NCBI GenBank assembly: GCA_018136815.1
Contig: CM030938.1
Coordinates: 3,384,782-3,417,011 of the forward strand
Source: Isochrysis galbana
Lineage: Eukaryota > Haptophyta > Isochrysidales > Isochrysidaceae
Direction of reading: 5' to 3'
Length of the DNA stretch: 32,230 nucleotides
In this document: piece by piece, positions 18,928 to 28,434 of the stretch
Numbering within the stretch: the stretch's first letter is position 1
Layout of the letters: each line of letters opens with the position of its first letter
Position numbers and translations under genes: made by a program
Notes under the pieces: generated by a model
What the model was told of the DNA's origin: nothing
The model's database searches: none
What the model saw: the letters and a program-made list of their open reading frames with translations, nothing else

Positions 18928-19892
18928 ATGAATTCGCCGCCAAAGCGCCGGCGTCATGTGGCTCCGAGTACCTCCTATACACCCAGGACGCGGCGCCGCG
19001 CTAGCCGCCGGTGCGCCTCCGCGACTCGTTTCCAAAGAGGAAACGAGCTTCGCTCCGACAACCTCCCTCAGAAAGGTCCTAAGTTGTTCCACCGTATACC
19101 GGTTCCACCGGGTCTTGAGAGGCTTCACCCGGTACCGGTACCGGTACCGGTACGGTACCGTACCTGTGGTACTTAGTACTTATCATAATACTCTAATTAT
19201 ACCATTAGATACACTTAGTGTATGTACATACAGACAGCTACACAATATACGCAATACGCCCACCGCCCACACCGAGGGATCGCCGTCCACGCGCTCCCGC
19301 CACGCTCGCTATGAGCAATGAGAACTCCTCCTCCTGCTCCTCCTCCCCCTTCCCTCTTCCTCCGTTGGGGGATCTTCAACTTCAATCTCCATTTCCTCTT
19401 CCCACTCGAGCACAGCGCACAGCCCTCCCGGCTACCATACTGTACGCACCACCGGGTCCGGCGGACCCGGTACCGGTTCACCGGTACCGGTACCTGTGGA
19501 ACAACTTAGGAAAGGTCGACGTGCCAAAGTGGCGAAGCGTAAGGGAAAGTTCGTGCGGCAGGCGTTAGGGAACAACAAGGAGACGATGACCGTCATGATG
19601 TGTTGGGCCTTGTCGGGTTGGAACTACGGCGTGCAGATTGTGACCAAGCGCAAGTGGGCGGTGGATTAACGACATCTTTCTGTGGAACGTGCAACCCTCT
19701 GAGGAGGGAGTGGATGTGAGGCAGAGGCACACTGTGGTTTGGGGCTCTGATATGAAGCTTTCTCGTCTTGTGCTTGTGCCGATGGCAGAGATGCGGGTGA
19801 AGCTGAAGCTGGATGCCATTGTGAGTGGGGAGGGGGCCACATTTGCACATTTGCACACGATGACGGGCGCAGCGCAGAGGTGGAATCGCTAA
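18928..19892 (+). pseudogene. Transposase-like gene, C-terminal part, broken by a MITE and a frameshift
   Basis: The frame from ATG 18928 reads to QKG at 19077, where a 433-bp inverted-repeat element enters. Removing the element and one target copy leaves the frame open: QKG continues directly into RRAKVAKRKGKFVRQALGNN and ETMTVMMCWALSGWNYGVQI, ending at a stop at 19667. The neighbouring frame then continues naturally with INDIFLWNVQPSEEGVDVRQ and KLSRLVLVPMAEMRVKLKLD to a stop at 19890-19892, so a further one-base shift lies near 19655-19668. This is best read as the middle portion of a transposase whose N-terminus is at 17903. I recognise no complete catalytic triad. It is clearly non-functional in this form. 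Confidence 0.5.
19078..19510. mobile_element. 433-bp inverted-repeat element (MITE) with GGTACC-rich ends
   Basis: Starts CCTAAGTTGTTCCAC (19078-19092) and ends with the exact reverse complement (19496-19510). Looser complementarity extends about 35 bp inward through repeated ACCGGT and GGTACC steps. It is flanked by the 6-bp direct repeat AAAGGT (19072-19077 and 19511-19516). Removing it with one copy of AAAGGT restores an open frame across the junction, which supports both boundaries. It has no coding capacity of note; the interior holds an AT-rich block and a C/T-rich block. An imperfect internal copy of the right end near 19160-19173 could mark a smaller alternative element. The superfamily is unknown. 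Confidence 0.75.
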
Positions 19893-20412
19893 ATCACGCG
19901 ATTCTGCTGGCTATTGCCAACACTCAGGATTCTGCTATGGGCCTGCGCCTCGTCCACATCGCATACTGGCCAACAGCACCTTTGCGCGCCTCCGCCGTCA
20001 ACTCTTGGCAGGCGGCGCACGACATGTAGGGGGGCAGGGGCGCCACTGGGAGCGGTTGTAGACCCGAGGCAGGCGCCACCAAAAGCCATGTGGCCTGCTG
20101 GGCAGCCAACTGGATCAGCGAGCTCATCCAGCCAGGCCAGACATGGCCTCTGGGAGCTGCTTTGCGGGAGAGACTCCCTTGGAATCGGTGCGCGGCCACC
20201 CGTCGGGAGCGCGGTAAACTTGGCTCGTTAGCCAGCTTAACTATCGCAGTGAAGAGACGTCGTGGGGCCACGCGTCCGACTGCCGTCCACCACACACTCT
20301 CTCCCTCCCTACCCCCCCCCCTCTCCCTCCCTCCCTCCCTCGAGTCCCTCGCCCCCTCTCGTGCCGCCCCGCCCGCTCCAAGCGCTCCTCCCGTTCCCCA
20401 AGCCCCATCTGT
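19893..20412. other. Upstream region of the methyltransferase gene
   Basis: Contains further transposase-like peptide scraps in several frames up to about 20030, which I cannot join, and a plus-strand C/T tract (about 20287-20400, with CCCT repeats) directly before the methyltransferase start. The tract is probably its promoter or 5' UTR. No independent gene is supported. Confidence 0.4.
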
Positions 20413-23072
20413 ATGCGCTCACTCGCCCTGATGCTCGCTCTCAGCCAGCTGCGGCCAGCGCTCGGTGCTAAGCCCTTCATCAGCTCGCTCCGGCTCTCGC
20501 TCCGGTGCGCGGCGCGTGCAGCCGTGACCACTGCCTCCATGCCCATCGTGGGCGCCGCGCCCGCGCACCCCATCCGCCCGCCGTCCAAGTTTGTGCCGTT
20601 TCCCTTTGAGTACCACGAGGAGATTGAGCTCACGATTGATGGGCTCACCAACCTGGGAGACGGAGTCGGCAGAGTGCAGCTGGCAAGTGGAGAGGGCACG
20701 GATGGCAGCTCATCCAGCCTTGCGGCGCCGAGCCCAGAGTTGCGCGCCGGTTCGAGGGGGTGGGTGGTGATGGTGCCTTTCGCTCTGCCAGGCGAGCGTG
20801 TGCGTGTGCGTGTCTTCAGGAATCACGCTGGGCATTCCTCCGCAGACTTGGTGGAGGTGCTCACGCCGTCGGCGCAGCGGCAGGAGCCAGTGTGCCCGCT
20901 CTTTGGCGCGTGCGGTGGGTGTCAGTACCAGCACCTGCGGTACGACGCGCAGCTGGCGATGAAGGGGCAGCAGATTGAGGAGCTGTTAGTAAGGGTAGGG
21001 AATCTGTCCGCTTCATGCGGAGGGGAGGAGGCGCTGCGTTCGCTTGTGCAGCCGCCCGTTGGCCTCGCGCGCAAGCAGTACGGCTACCGCACTAAGCTCA
21101 CACCACATTATAGTGTGCCTCGCGCTGGCGAGGAGCTCCTCATCGGGTTTATTCGGCATGGCGTACGCTCGCAAATGGTGGATGTGCCCGCGTGCCCGAT
21201 TGCGACTGAGGCCATCAATGCCGCGCTGCCGGGCGCGCGTGAGGCTGCCAGGGCGAAGCTTCAAACCACGGAGGCTGCGTTCGCCAATGGCGAGGGTAAG
21301 AAGCCCAAAGGGGCGACACTCCTCTTGCGCCACGCCTTCGGTGCAGACGGCCAGCCGGCCGTTGTCTCCGATCATCATGCGAGCGTGTCTGAGGTCATCA
21401 CCTTGCCGGGCTCCGCAGCTGTGGGAAAGGCTATGGAGGCTGCGGGACGGATGGAAGTCGAGCAGGAGCTCATGGGTAATGCGGGCGTCGATACGGATGG
21501 AGGTGCCGGCCTGGATAGTGGCGCGCTGAAGCTCACCTTCAAAGCGGGTGACTTCTTCCAAAACAACCCGTTCGTGGTGCCACTCATGGTTCAGCATGTG
21601 CTCGATGAGGTGCGTACATTCCGCCTCCGGATGTCGATGAAGTAGCACTCTTCCCCGCAGCGCCTCAATTGTCCGGCAGCCCAGAGGAAGTCCTCGCTGC
21701 ACATTTAATAGCCCTATCATTCATCATATGCGACGTCCGTGCGCTCGAGTGTGCTTGGCTTGGGTCTCATGACTATGGGCTGTCCAAACTACGTCCAAGC
21801 ACCTTTCTCGCGAATGTCAGCGCACTCATTTCCCGGGCTGCGATGAGGATGGCTGCACTCATTTCTCAGGCTGCGATGAGGATGGCGGCCTCGTCGTTGT
21901 CTGGCGGTACGGCAGTGGGTGGCACATCCTTGCTATATGACTAGATGAACTCTCCACTTTCCTACTCCTCTCCCCACTTTAGGCGAGCGGTCCCGGTCTC
22001 ACGCATCTCATCGATGCCTACTGCGGCTCTGGCCTCTTTGCCCTCTCAGCGCAGCATGCGGGACGCTTCGAACGTTGTATTGGTGTCGAAACGAGCGAAT
22101 CGTCGGTTGCGCAGGTACGTGCATGCAGCAATATTCACGCTGTGCGCGCATAGCTTCGCTGTCGTTGGGAAGGTCGCCCGTGCAACGGAAATCTATCGGT
22201 GCATGGCGCGAGACGCGAATCGCGCTGTCGCAGAATGGGATAGAAGAAGTTGAGGTCTAATCAATGGGCCCCTGCACCGAAAGGCGATTTTCAATGCGGA
22301 GGCGAATGGCATTACCACGGCCGACTTTTTGGCAGGAGATGCATCTCGCATCTTCTCGGGGCTCCCAAACAGCTTCAAAGGTGTGACCGGTGCAAGCTGA
22401 TCAGTGGTGCGAGATCGGAGACTCGCCTCGCAAGTATCTCTGCGTTTATACCACACGCGGTGCACCGCCAAGCTGAGCCACCATCTCAACCACTCGCTAT
22501 TCCCATCGCTCCAGGTAACCACACGGCCGTCATTCTTGATCCCCCACGGAAGGGCTGCGACGCGTCCTTCTTGAGACAGCTCATCCAGTTCGCTCCACGG
22601 CGCATCGTCTATGTGTCTTGTGGGCCAGACACCCAGGTGCGCCGCGTTCATCGGTGTAGGACAACAGACAACACCGTGCCGGTCTGTGGCAGATCCAAAG
22701 TTCTTTTGTGATCCCAAATCGCGATACGGCCTGGGGGAAACGGAAGCCACTTGCCATGAAATCCTGGATTTTGGAGTGAACAACAATGTTGCAAAGCCGC
22801 TTTGTACCTCATCTAGCACCCTCCCCTCGTTTTTCTTGGTGCAGGCGCGTGATCTTCAAGCGCTCATCGCCGCCGGATACGAGCTCATGTCAGTGGTGCC
22901 GTTTGACCTGTTTCCACAAACGCGCCATATTGAATCGGTGGCAACACTTCAATGGCCCGAGCCGGATGCGGCTCCAAAGCCCAAGGTGCCCAAAGATTTG
23001 GAGGCGATGGTGCAAGGCACTGAGCAAATGAAGAAGAATCCGGGGCGCTATGCACGCAAGAAGAGAAGGTAG
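20413..23072 (+). CDS. TrmA/RumA-family RNA (uracil-5-)-methyltransferase, five exons
   Basis: S-adenosylmethionine-dependent enzyme making 5-methyluridine in tRNA or rRNA. Exons: 20413-21609, 21983-22114, 22284-22380, 22515-22636 and 22845-23072; all introns are GT..AG and phases agree, giving 591 aa. Domains: an N-terminal presequence (MRSLALMLALSQLRPALG... then Arg/Ser-rich, about 1-45), a TRAM RNA-binding domain (ELTIDGLTNLGDGVGRV), and Fe-S cysteines at 161, 167 and 170 (CPLFGACGGC) with a fourth at 261 (VPACP). Then come the SAM site LIDAYCGSGLFALS (exon 2), NAEANGITTADFLAGDA (exon 3), DPPRKGCDAS and the catalytic YVSCGPDTQ (exon 4), followed by ARDL and a Lys/Arg-rich tail (exon 5). 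The unspliced frame would stop at 21645 before the catalytic domain. The presequence suggests plastid or mitochondrial import. Whether tRNA or rRNA is the substrate cannot be told; the Fe-S cluster favours an RlmD-like role. Confidence 0.93.
21822..21887. repeat. 33-bp tandem duplication in methyltransferase intron 1
   Basis: Two near-identical 33-bp units beginning GCACTCATTTC (21822 and 21855), with shared GCTGCGATGAGGATGGC. Confidence 0.8.
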
Positions 23073-23500
23073 AATCTTAGGTATACAAAACGATGTCATG
23101 CTATGCACAGCGCATCGGTATGTGCGTAAGCGAGGTCGACCGGCGCACGTTCGCACATCGACTAGACGGAAGGGGATTCTCCCTTGCGCTTCCCTTAGCT
23201 TTGTTGTCTTGACATCGTCTTACATTATCACAAGGAGGCCGCAGCGTGGCCCCCTGTGGCTTGAGGATGAGTAGCGCGGCGCGCCGCGCATCCTGTTACT
23301 CCATCACAAGTTGCAAAAGATACCAAAGGGGGCCACTGACCACACAGGGCACACTAATAGGTGCAATAGTATCACGCGTTTACGTTAGTGTTATCATCAT
23401 ATACTGTAAAAGTCCCCCTGGTCCCAGGGGGTGCCCCCAAGGTTCCCGCCCGCACTCCGCGCCCAGAGTTCCCCCGCGGAAAGAGTGAACGCACGGCGTG
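23073..23500. other. Intergenic, no gene seen
   Basis: Downstream flank of the methyltransferase gene, leading into the satellite-like repeats. It contains short inverted repeats such as CCCCTGGTCCCAGGGG (about 23413-23428) and GC palindromes (GGCGCGCC at about 23279). No convincing frame is present. Confidence 0.4.
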
Positions 23501-23806
23501 CACCTTCATAGTAGAGAGCGAAGTTGTTATGCGCACGCACGGCGCCCCCGCGGGGGGAACCTATGCACATCGCGCCGTGCGCATCCACGGCGTGCACATG
23601 GGTGATTGCAACTCATCACACCCTTCCCGCGAAAGATCTCTCTTATACTGCATGTTTACGTAATTGTGAACCACAGAGAAACAATCTGCTATGCGCACGC
23701 ACGGCGCGGGGGAACCGATGCACATCCACGGCGTGCACATGGGTGATTGCAACTCATCACACCCTTCCCGCGAGAGATCTCTCTTATACTGCATGTTTCA
23801 TGTTTA
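23501..23806. repeat. Satellite-like tandem repeat, left part (two units)
   Basis: Units of about 140-162 bp containing TATGCGCACGCACGGCG, ACTCATCACACCCTTCCCGC, AGATCTC(T/C)CTTATACTGCA and GTGAACC(A/G)CAGAGAAA. Unit marks fall at 23528 and 23690. The array continues at 30096-30282 (marks at 30130 and 30270) and 30731-30780. The complete LINE entered the second unit at GCATGTTTCATGTTTA. The units hold the near-palindrome ATGCACATCGCGCCGTGCGCAT-type core (about 23562). Confidence 0.8.
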
Positions 23807-24078
23807 AAAAAAATCTTAAAAAACTAGCCGCTACATGCACGGCGTGAGGCAGATTGCTAGTGCTACTCCTAACTACCCTCCCTTTCCTATCACACCCCTT
23901 TCCCCCCCCCCCCCGTTGTCTTTCCTAGCAAATGGAGGGGGGGGAGGCCGCGCGCGCTGCTTCGACCAGGGGCATGAGATAGAGGGGGTAAGAGTGAGTG
24001 GAGTCCTTGTTTGGGTGTGTTTTACCGCCCCCCAAGGGGTCGGCCCTCTGAAGAAACCTTCTCCTTAGTTCGGGGGGT

Positions 24079-27000
24079 TCATGTAATACTTTTAATGCCT
24101 AGTTCGGTCGCTATTTGCGCCATATCGATAGAGATCTCCAGGTTAAATTCTTTATCTACTGAGTATAGCGGGGAAATCATTCTGCGCAGGTGTTTGTTGC
24201 TCGGGGCGTGAAGTCCAAGTCTTTCTCTCTGGGCTTTAAGGCGTTGGAAGAAGCCTACCTTCGCCTTGACCAGCCAGTGGAATCTCGAGAATACGGCCCT
24301 TAGGATGGCTTTCGTCGATCTCGCCTCGGCGTTGCCGTAGTGCACGTTGTAGAAGTCCGTCAATATGTATCTCCATGCTAAGATTCCTATATATCCCGAG
24401 GAGGGGTGCGGTCTGTCGACCTGATAGCAGAACAACCGTTGTGCCGTCACGTGTTGCAATGTGTTTTGCGTTTTGAAGAGTCGCTCGATGTACGTGAAGA
24501 TTTGTTCCGTCGCGCGACATCGCGCTAGGTGTGTGGACGACTCGGGGGCTTCCCCACAGAAGCGGCAGGTCGGGGCATCAGCGAATCTGTTGGCCGTTGC
24601 GATCCGTCTATGAAGTATATGCTTAAAGTGTAAGTATGAGTCCCGAGGTGTTAAGAAGTTGTATTTGTATAGTTGAGATATCTGCTTCCACTTCTCTTTT
24701 AAGACGGGGAGTCTCTCCTCCCATCGGACGGTCGCTTTTTGTCGTTTGCTTTTCTTGCCCGCGAGGTAGGCGTTAGTTAGCGCTTTGACATCGCATTCCT
24801 CTAGCGTCTTTCGCGTACCTTTCAGCGTGTATTCTTGGGGTAGAGGGTAGGCTGTGTCGGCCGGTCCGTCATATGCGCTGCCCCATTTGAGCGGGATCCG
24901 CAATTCGGAGGACGAAGGCTGAGGATAAGCTATATCATAGATATGGGGCTCCCCCATTACATTTAGACGCACTTCGTAGTATACGCCCCTTTTAAGAAGG
25001 TAGTGTCTACCCGTATCGTTCGCTTGTATGTCTCCCAGGCTATGTGCGTCCGGGTCTTCCGGCGGCTCGAGGCCTTCCTCTTCCCTCACAGGTCGGGGCC
25101 CCTTAGCTGTCCCCTTTAACAGCTCTATGTATGTGGTGGTGGGTTTCGTGAGCGCTCCGGCCGCCCATTGTACGATTTTGTCCCATGATCTCAGGAAAGG
25201 TGTAACCGCCAAGTAGTTCCTCCTGTGACGGATCCATGCTGAGTCAGGGGGCAAATAGGCAGCGCATTCGTCTTTAGTATAGAAGTTCCCCGTTGCCGGG
25301 TTCAGCGTGTTGTGCATCACCACCGTTTGTAAGGCCTCCCACTTTGCCTTGTGTGAATGATGAAGAACCGGGGGTTTGAGGTACGGATCATGCCATATGG
25401 GGGCGCCCCGCGCTCCTTCGTGTGTCACGACGTTCTTGTCTAGCTTTAGGTTGCGAAAGTTTGTTAGCGCCGCTTTCCAAAAGTTTGGCAAGGAGTTGTT
25501 CCCTCCGATGCTATCTGTAAGTCGATGTACATTGATTGTTGAAAGAACGGCGCCCCTCCCGAGCGGGGTCCTATTGAACCATTGGTCGAGCGCTATTTTC
25601 CAGTCCGCCTTTGAGGGCGTAAGGTATCGGATAATCCAAATCGCCTGTAGGGCCTTGATGTGTTCCTTCATCGGCATCAAGCCGATCCCTAGCGTCGGAG
25701 CTCCTTCGAAATGACCCACCCTCGGGTAAGTCGGATGGGTTATCCACCTCCTGCCTTCTTGCGTCGAACCTAGTTCGTCTTTGTTCATCGAGGGTGTCCT
25801 ATCCCACAGAAGGGCGTGGACATCCGAGTCGATGGCTTCCATGAACCAGCTGGGAGGAGTGCTTGTAGATAGCCAGTATCGAGGCGTGCCGTAGATTACG
25901 AAGTTGGCAAGGAGCACCCTCCCGTGTATGGATAGGTTTTGTATTCCCTGCCACGAGGCAATTTTCCTTTTTAGTTTCGCGTAGAGTTTCTCCCAAAAAA
26001 CTTCGGATTCCCGGCTCTCCCAAAAGGGGACTCCCAAGATGGTGGCGTATTCGCCCTCGCCTAACGTCTTCAGTGTCGAGAGATGTTCCGGAATAGCTAC
26101 CTTTCTCAGCGCTCCCATTCGTATTATTACGCTCTTTGCTTTGTTTACTCGAGCACCTGTGGCTCTCCCATAGTTCTCTAGCAAGCGCATCGCTCGCGTG
26201 ACCGATTCGTAGGAGTTGGCTAGGAGTTGCGTGTCGTCCGCAAATTGAGTAAGTCTAATTTCGCTTCGTCCTAGGCTTATCCCCGTCATTTGAGTGTCCG
26301 TGTTCACCAGCCTCGTGAGGCCTTCGGCCACAAGTAGAAAGGCGAGAGGGGATAGCGGGCATCCTTGCGGCATGCCACAGTGTATCGTGAACGGGTGGCT
26401 CCGCTTGCCGTTAGCTTTAATCCATCTTGTCGGCAGTGCGTCGGTATTTGTAAGAATCCGGAGCCATTTCGAGTATCCCGGGCCAAAACCTAGTGCCCCG
26501 GCCGCTTTGTGATAATACTCCCAGCTGACTCGGTCAAAAGCTTTTTCCCAGTCTATGGCTAGGGCGAGGCCCTCCTCTCCCGTGTCGTCTAGGAACGCTT
26601 GGACGAGTTTAAGCAGGTGGGTGGCCTCCCCTATCATGCGTCTAGGCACGAAACCTACTTGTTCCTTAGATACTATGGTGTGTATCGTAGTTTTTAGTCT
26701 ATTTGCTAGAACCTTAGCTAGGATTTTATAGTCCGTTTGTAGGAGTGTAATGGGTCTATAGTTTCTCGGGTCTCGCGAATCGCCGTTCTTGTAGAGGAGC
26801 GAGATGTCTCCGTAGCATGTGTCTTCCGGTAGCGCGCCCCTGGAGTACGCCTCGTTTAGCATTCTAGAGAGGTGCGGTACAATGGTCTTCTCAAAGATTT
26901 GATAGAACTCCATCGGGATGCCGTCGGGTCCCGCTGATTTTCCCTTTGCCAGTTGCCGAATAGCCCGAATTATCTCCGAGTGCGAGATCGGGTTGTCTAA

Positions 27001-28434
27001 ACAGATTCTGTGGGTCGCGGGAATTTGTCGGGCCTTCAAAAGTTGAAGAAGAAGCTCCGACTCTTGAGACGGTTTTTCTTTGAACAACCATACGTAGTAT
27101 CTCCTAAGTGAGGCTAGAATGTTCGTATCCTTCCTGGTCGTGTTGTCCTCCGACAAGTTCGGGTGCGACGTGTCCCAGTCGACTCGGTCGAAAAGTACCG
27201 GAATGTCGCCGCTCGCGTGTCTAGGGGTGAACTTTCTGAAGAATTGTTTGGTGACCAGCTCCTCGGCTCTTATTATCTTTTCAGCCATCGAGGGCGGGGG
27301 ATCGTAGGCTCTCCGTTTCTCGATGATTTGCTCGTTTAGGCGATTAAGAGTGCCCGCACTCGTCGTCCCCGGTGTTCCTCTCATCTGTTCGCTTCTAGCT
27401 TTCGCCAGCGCGTCGATCTCGAGCTGAGCGTTTGTTGTTTTCCTCTTTTCCCTCGTTAGTGCTAAAAGAAGAGAGGCCGTGCCGCGTTTCGCGTGTGTCC
27501 ACTTTTCGGCTTCGCTCCGTTCTCCCCCCTGAGCGATCTCCGCTTCCACGTATTGTCGTTTCCAAAACAGTTGGATTATTTCGACGACGTCTGGGTCATT
27601 CAATATCTCCGGGCTTATTCGCGCCTCTACTTCAGTCGCCTTGCGCGGGGATGCCGTGGAGAAGGTCGCCACGACTGGATGGTGGTCTGAAACCGCTCCT
27701 CCCGTAAATAAGTGCAGGTCGACACACGACTTTTGCCATCTCCAAGCCGAGTGGTACGCCGCGGCGTAGATTCTATCGATTCTGGTGTACGTTTGGTGGC
27801 CGCATCTCGTGTACACCTCTGACAGACGCGGGTTGACGATAAGTTGAACGTCCGTGACCCCGTGTGCGGCCAACGCCCTGGCTAGGGACCTACCCCCGAT
27901 ATTAGTGTATGGCCCAGCTCCCCGGGTCGTCTTAGTGTCCCTGTGAACATTTTCGACGCAGTTGAAATCTCCTGCTAGTATGGTCCGTGGGTTTATTTCC
28001 GCGGAAGCTTGTATTAGTTTAATCTCCTCTTTTCTCTTGCTGGGCTGCGCACTTAAGTATACTGAAGCTAAGGTCGCTGACTCCGATCCTATTGTAGATT
28101 TTATTAGAATGAGCCTACCCGGTATGACCACAACCTCAGAAACAACTACTATGTCCTTCCGATCCGTTCTAATGGCTATCGCCACTCCGCCGTCCGGGTC
28201 TCCCCTAGACGCGGGAGAGTGGTGCCACTCCCATCCTAGGGAGCGGGCAACCCTTGGCGCCTTCAGGTGCCAGCCGTCACCGTAGTGATGGATTTCTTGT
28301 AGGAAAAGAATGTGTATTCCTCCTATTTTCGCTTGCGCTAGTGTAGATACTAACTTGTGTTTAGCTCCATTCAAATTGTATGTGGCAATCTTGATTTCGC
28401 TACTATTCACCGTGGCGGTACAAACAGCTGACAC
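24079..28434 (-). CDS. LINE ORF2: endonuclease and reverse transcriptase
   Basis: About 1450 aa. The N-terminal APE-type endonuclease shows KIATYNLNGAKH (from about residue 15), LQEIHHYG, LAGDFNC, TRIDRIYA and SDHHPV. The reverse transcriptase follows with GKSAGPDGIPMEFYQ, NYRPITLLQTDYKILAKVLA, LAIDWEKAFDRVSW, GMPQGCPLSPLAF and the catalytic FADD at about 731 (YADD in most relatives). After a long connector comes a zinc knuckle CRFCGEAPESSTHLARC at about 1288 and a conserved basic tail. The protein nicks target DNA and copies the element RNA onto it. The frame has no AUG before the endonuclease: 28434 is GTG, a stop lies just upstream at 28438-28440, and the first internal Met is far downstream. 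It overlaps ORF1 by about 32 nt in the +1 frame, so expression must depend on frameshifting, coupled re-initiation or a non-AUG start. Confidence 0.93.
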   Translation of the reverse strand: MSAVCTATVNSSEIKIATYNLNGAKHKLVSTLAQAKIGGIHILFLQEIHHYGDGWHLKAPRVARSLGWEWHHSPASRGDPDGGVAIAIRTDRKDIVVVSEVVVIPGRLILIKSTIGSESATLASVYLSAQPSKRKEEIKLIQASAEINPRTILAGDFNCVENVHRDTKTTRGAGPYTNIGGRSLARALAAHGVTDVQLIVNPRLSEVYTRCGHQTYTRIDRIYAAAYHSAWRWQKSCVDLHLFTGGAVSDHHPVVATFSTASPRKATEVEARISPEILNDPDVVEIIQLFWKRQYVEAEIAQGGERSEAEKWTHAKRGTASLLLALTREKRKTTNAQLEIDALAKARSEQMRGTPGTTSAGTLNRLNEQIIEKRRAYDPPPSMAEKIIRAEELVTKQFFRKFTPRHASGDIPVLFDRVDWDTSHPNLSEDNTTRKDTNILASLRRYYVWLFKEKPSQESELLLQLLKARQIPATHRICLDNPISHSEIIRAIRQLAKGKSAGPDGIPMEFYQIFEKTIVPHLSRMLNEAYSRGALPEDTCYGDISLLYKNGDSRDPRNYRPITLLQTDYKILAKVLANRLKTTIHTIVSKEQVGFVPRRMIGEATHLLKLVQAFLDDTGEEGLALAIDWEKAFDRVSWEYYHKAAGALGFGPGYSKWLRILTNTDALPTRWIKANGKRSHPFTIHCGMPQGCPLSPLAFLLVAEGLTRLVNTDTQMTGISLGRSEIRLTQFADDTQLLANSYESVTRAMRLLENYGRATGARVNKAKSVIIRMGALRKVAIPEHLSTLKTLGEGEYATILGVPFWESRESEVFWEKLYAKLKRKIASWQGIQNLSIHGRVLLANFVIYGTPRYWLSTSTPPSWFMEAIDSDVHALLWDRTPSMNKDELGSTQEGRRWITHPTYPRVGHFEGAPTLGIGLMPMKEHIKALQAIWIIRYLTPSKADWKIALDQWFNRTPLGRGAVLSTINVHRLTDSIGGNNSLPNFWKAALTNFRNLKLDKNVVTHEGARGAPIWHDPYLKPPVLHHSHKAKWEALQTVVMHNTLNPATGNFYTKDECAAYLPPDSAWIRHRRNYLAVTPFLRSWDKIVQWAAGALTKPTTTYIELLKGTAKGPRPVREEEGLEPPEDPDAHSLGDIQANDTGRHYLLKRGVYYEVRLNVMGEPHIYDIAYPQPSSSELRIPLKWGSAYDGPADTAYPLPQEYTLKGTRKTLEECDVKALTNAYLAGKKSKRQKATVRWEERLPVLKEKWKQISQLYKYNFLTPRDSYLHFKHILHRRIATANRFADAPTCRFCGEAPESSTHLARCRATEQIFTYIERLFKTQNTLQHVTAQRLFCYQVDRPHPSSGYIGILAWRYILTDFYNVHYGNAEARSTKAILRAVFSRFHWLVKAKVGFFQRLKAQRERLGLHAPSNKHLRRMISPLYSVDKEFNLEISIDMAQIATELGIKSIT

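Noticed and set aside
20413..21645. 410-aa single-exon methyltransferase
   Set aside because: It would lack the SAM-binding and catalytic motifs, which are found in frame-compatible downstream exons with GT..AG borders.
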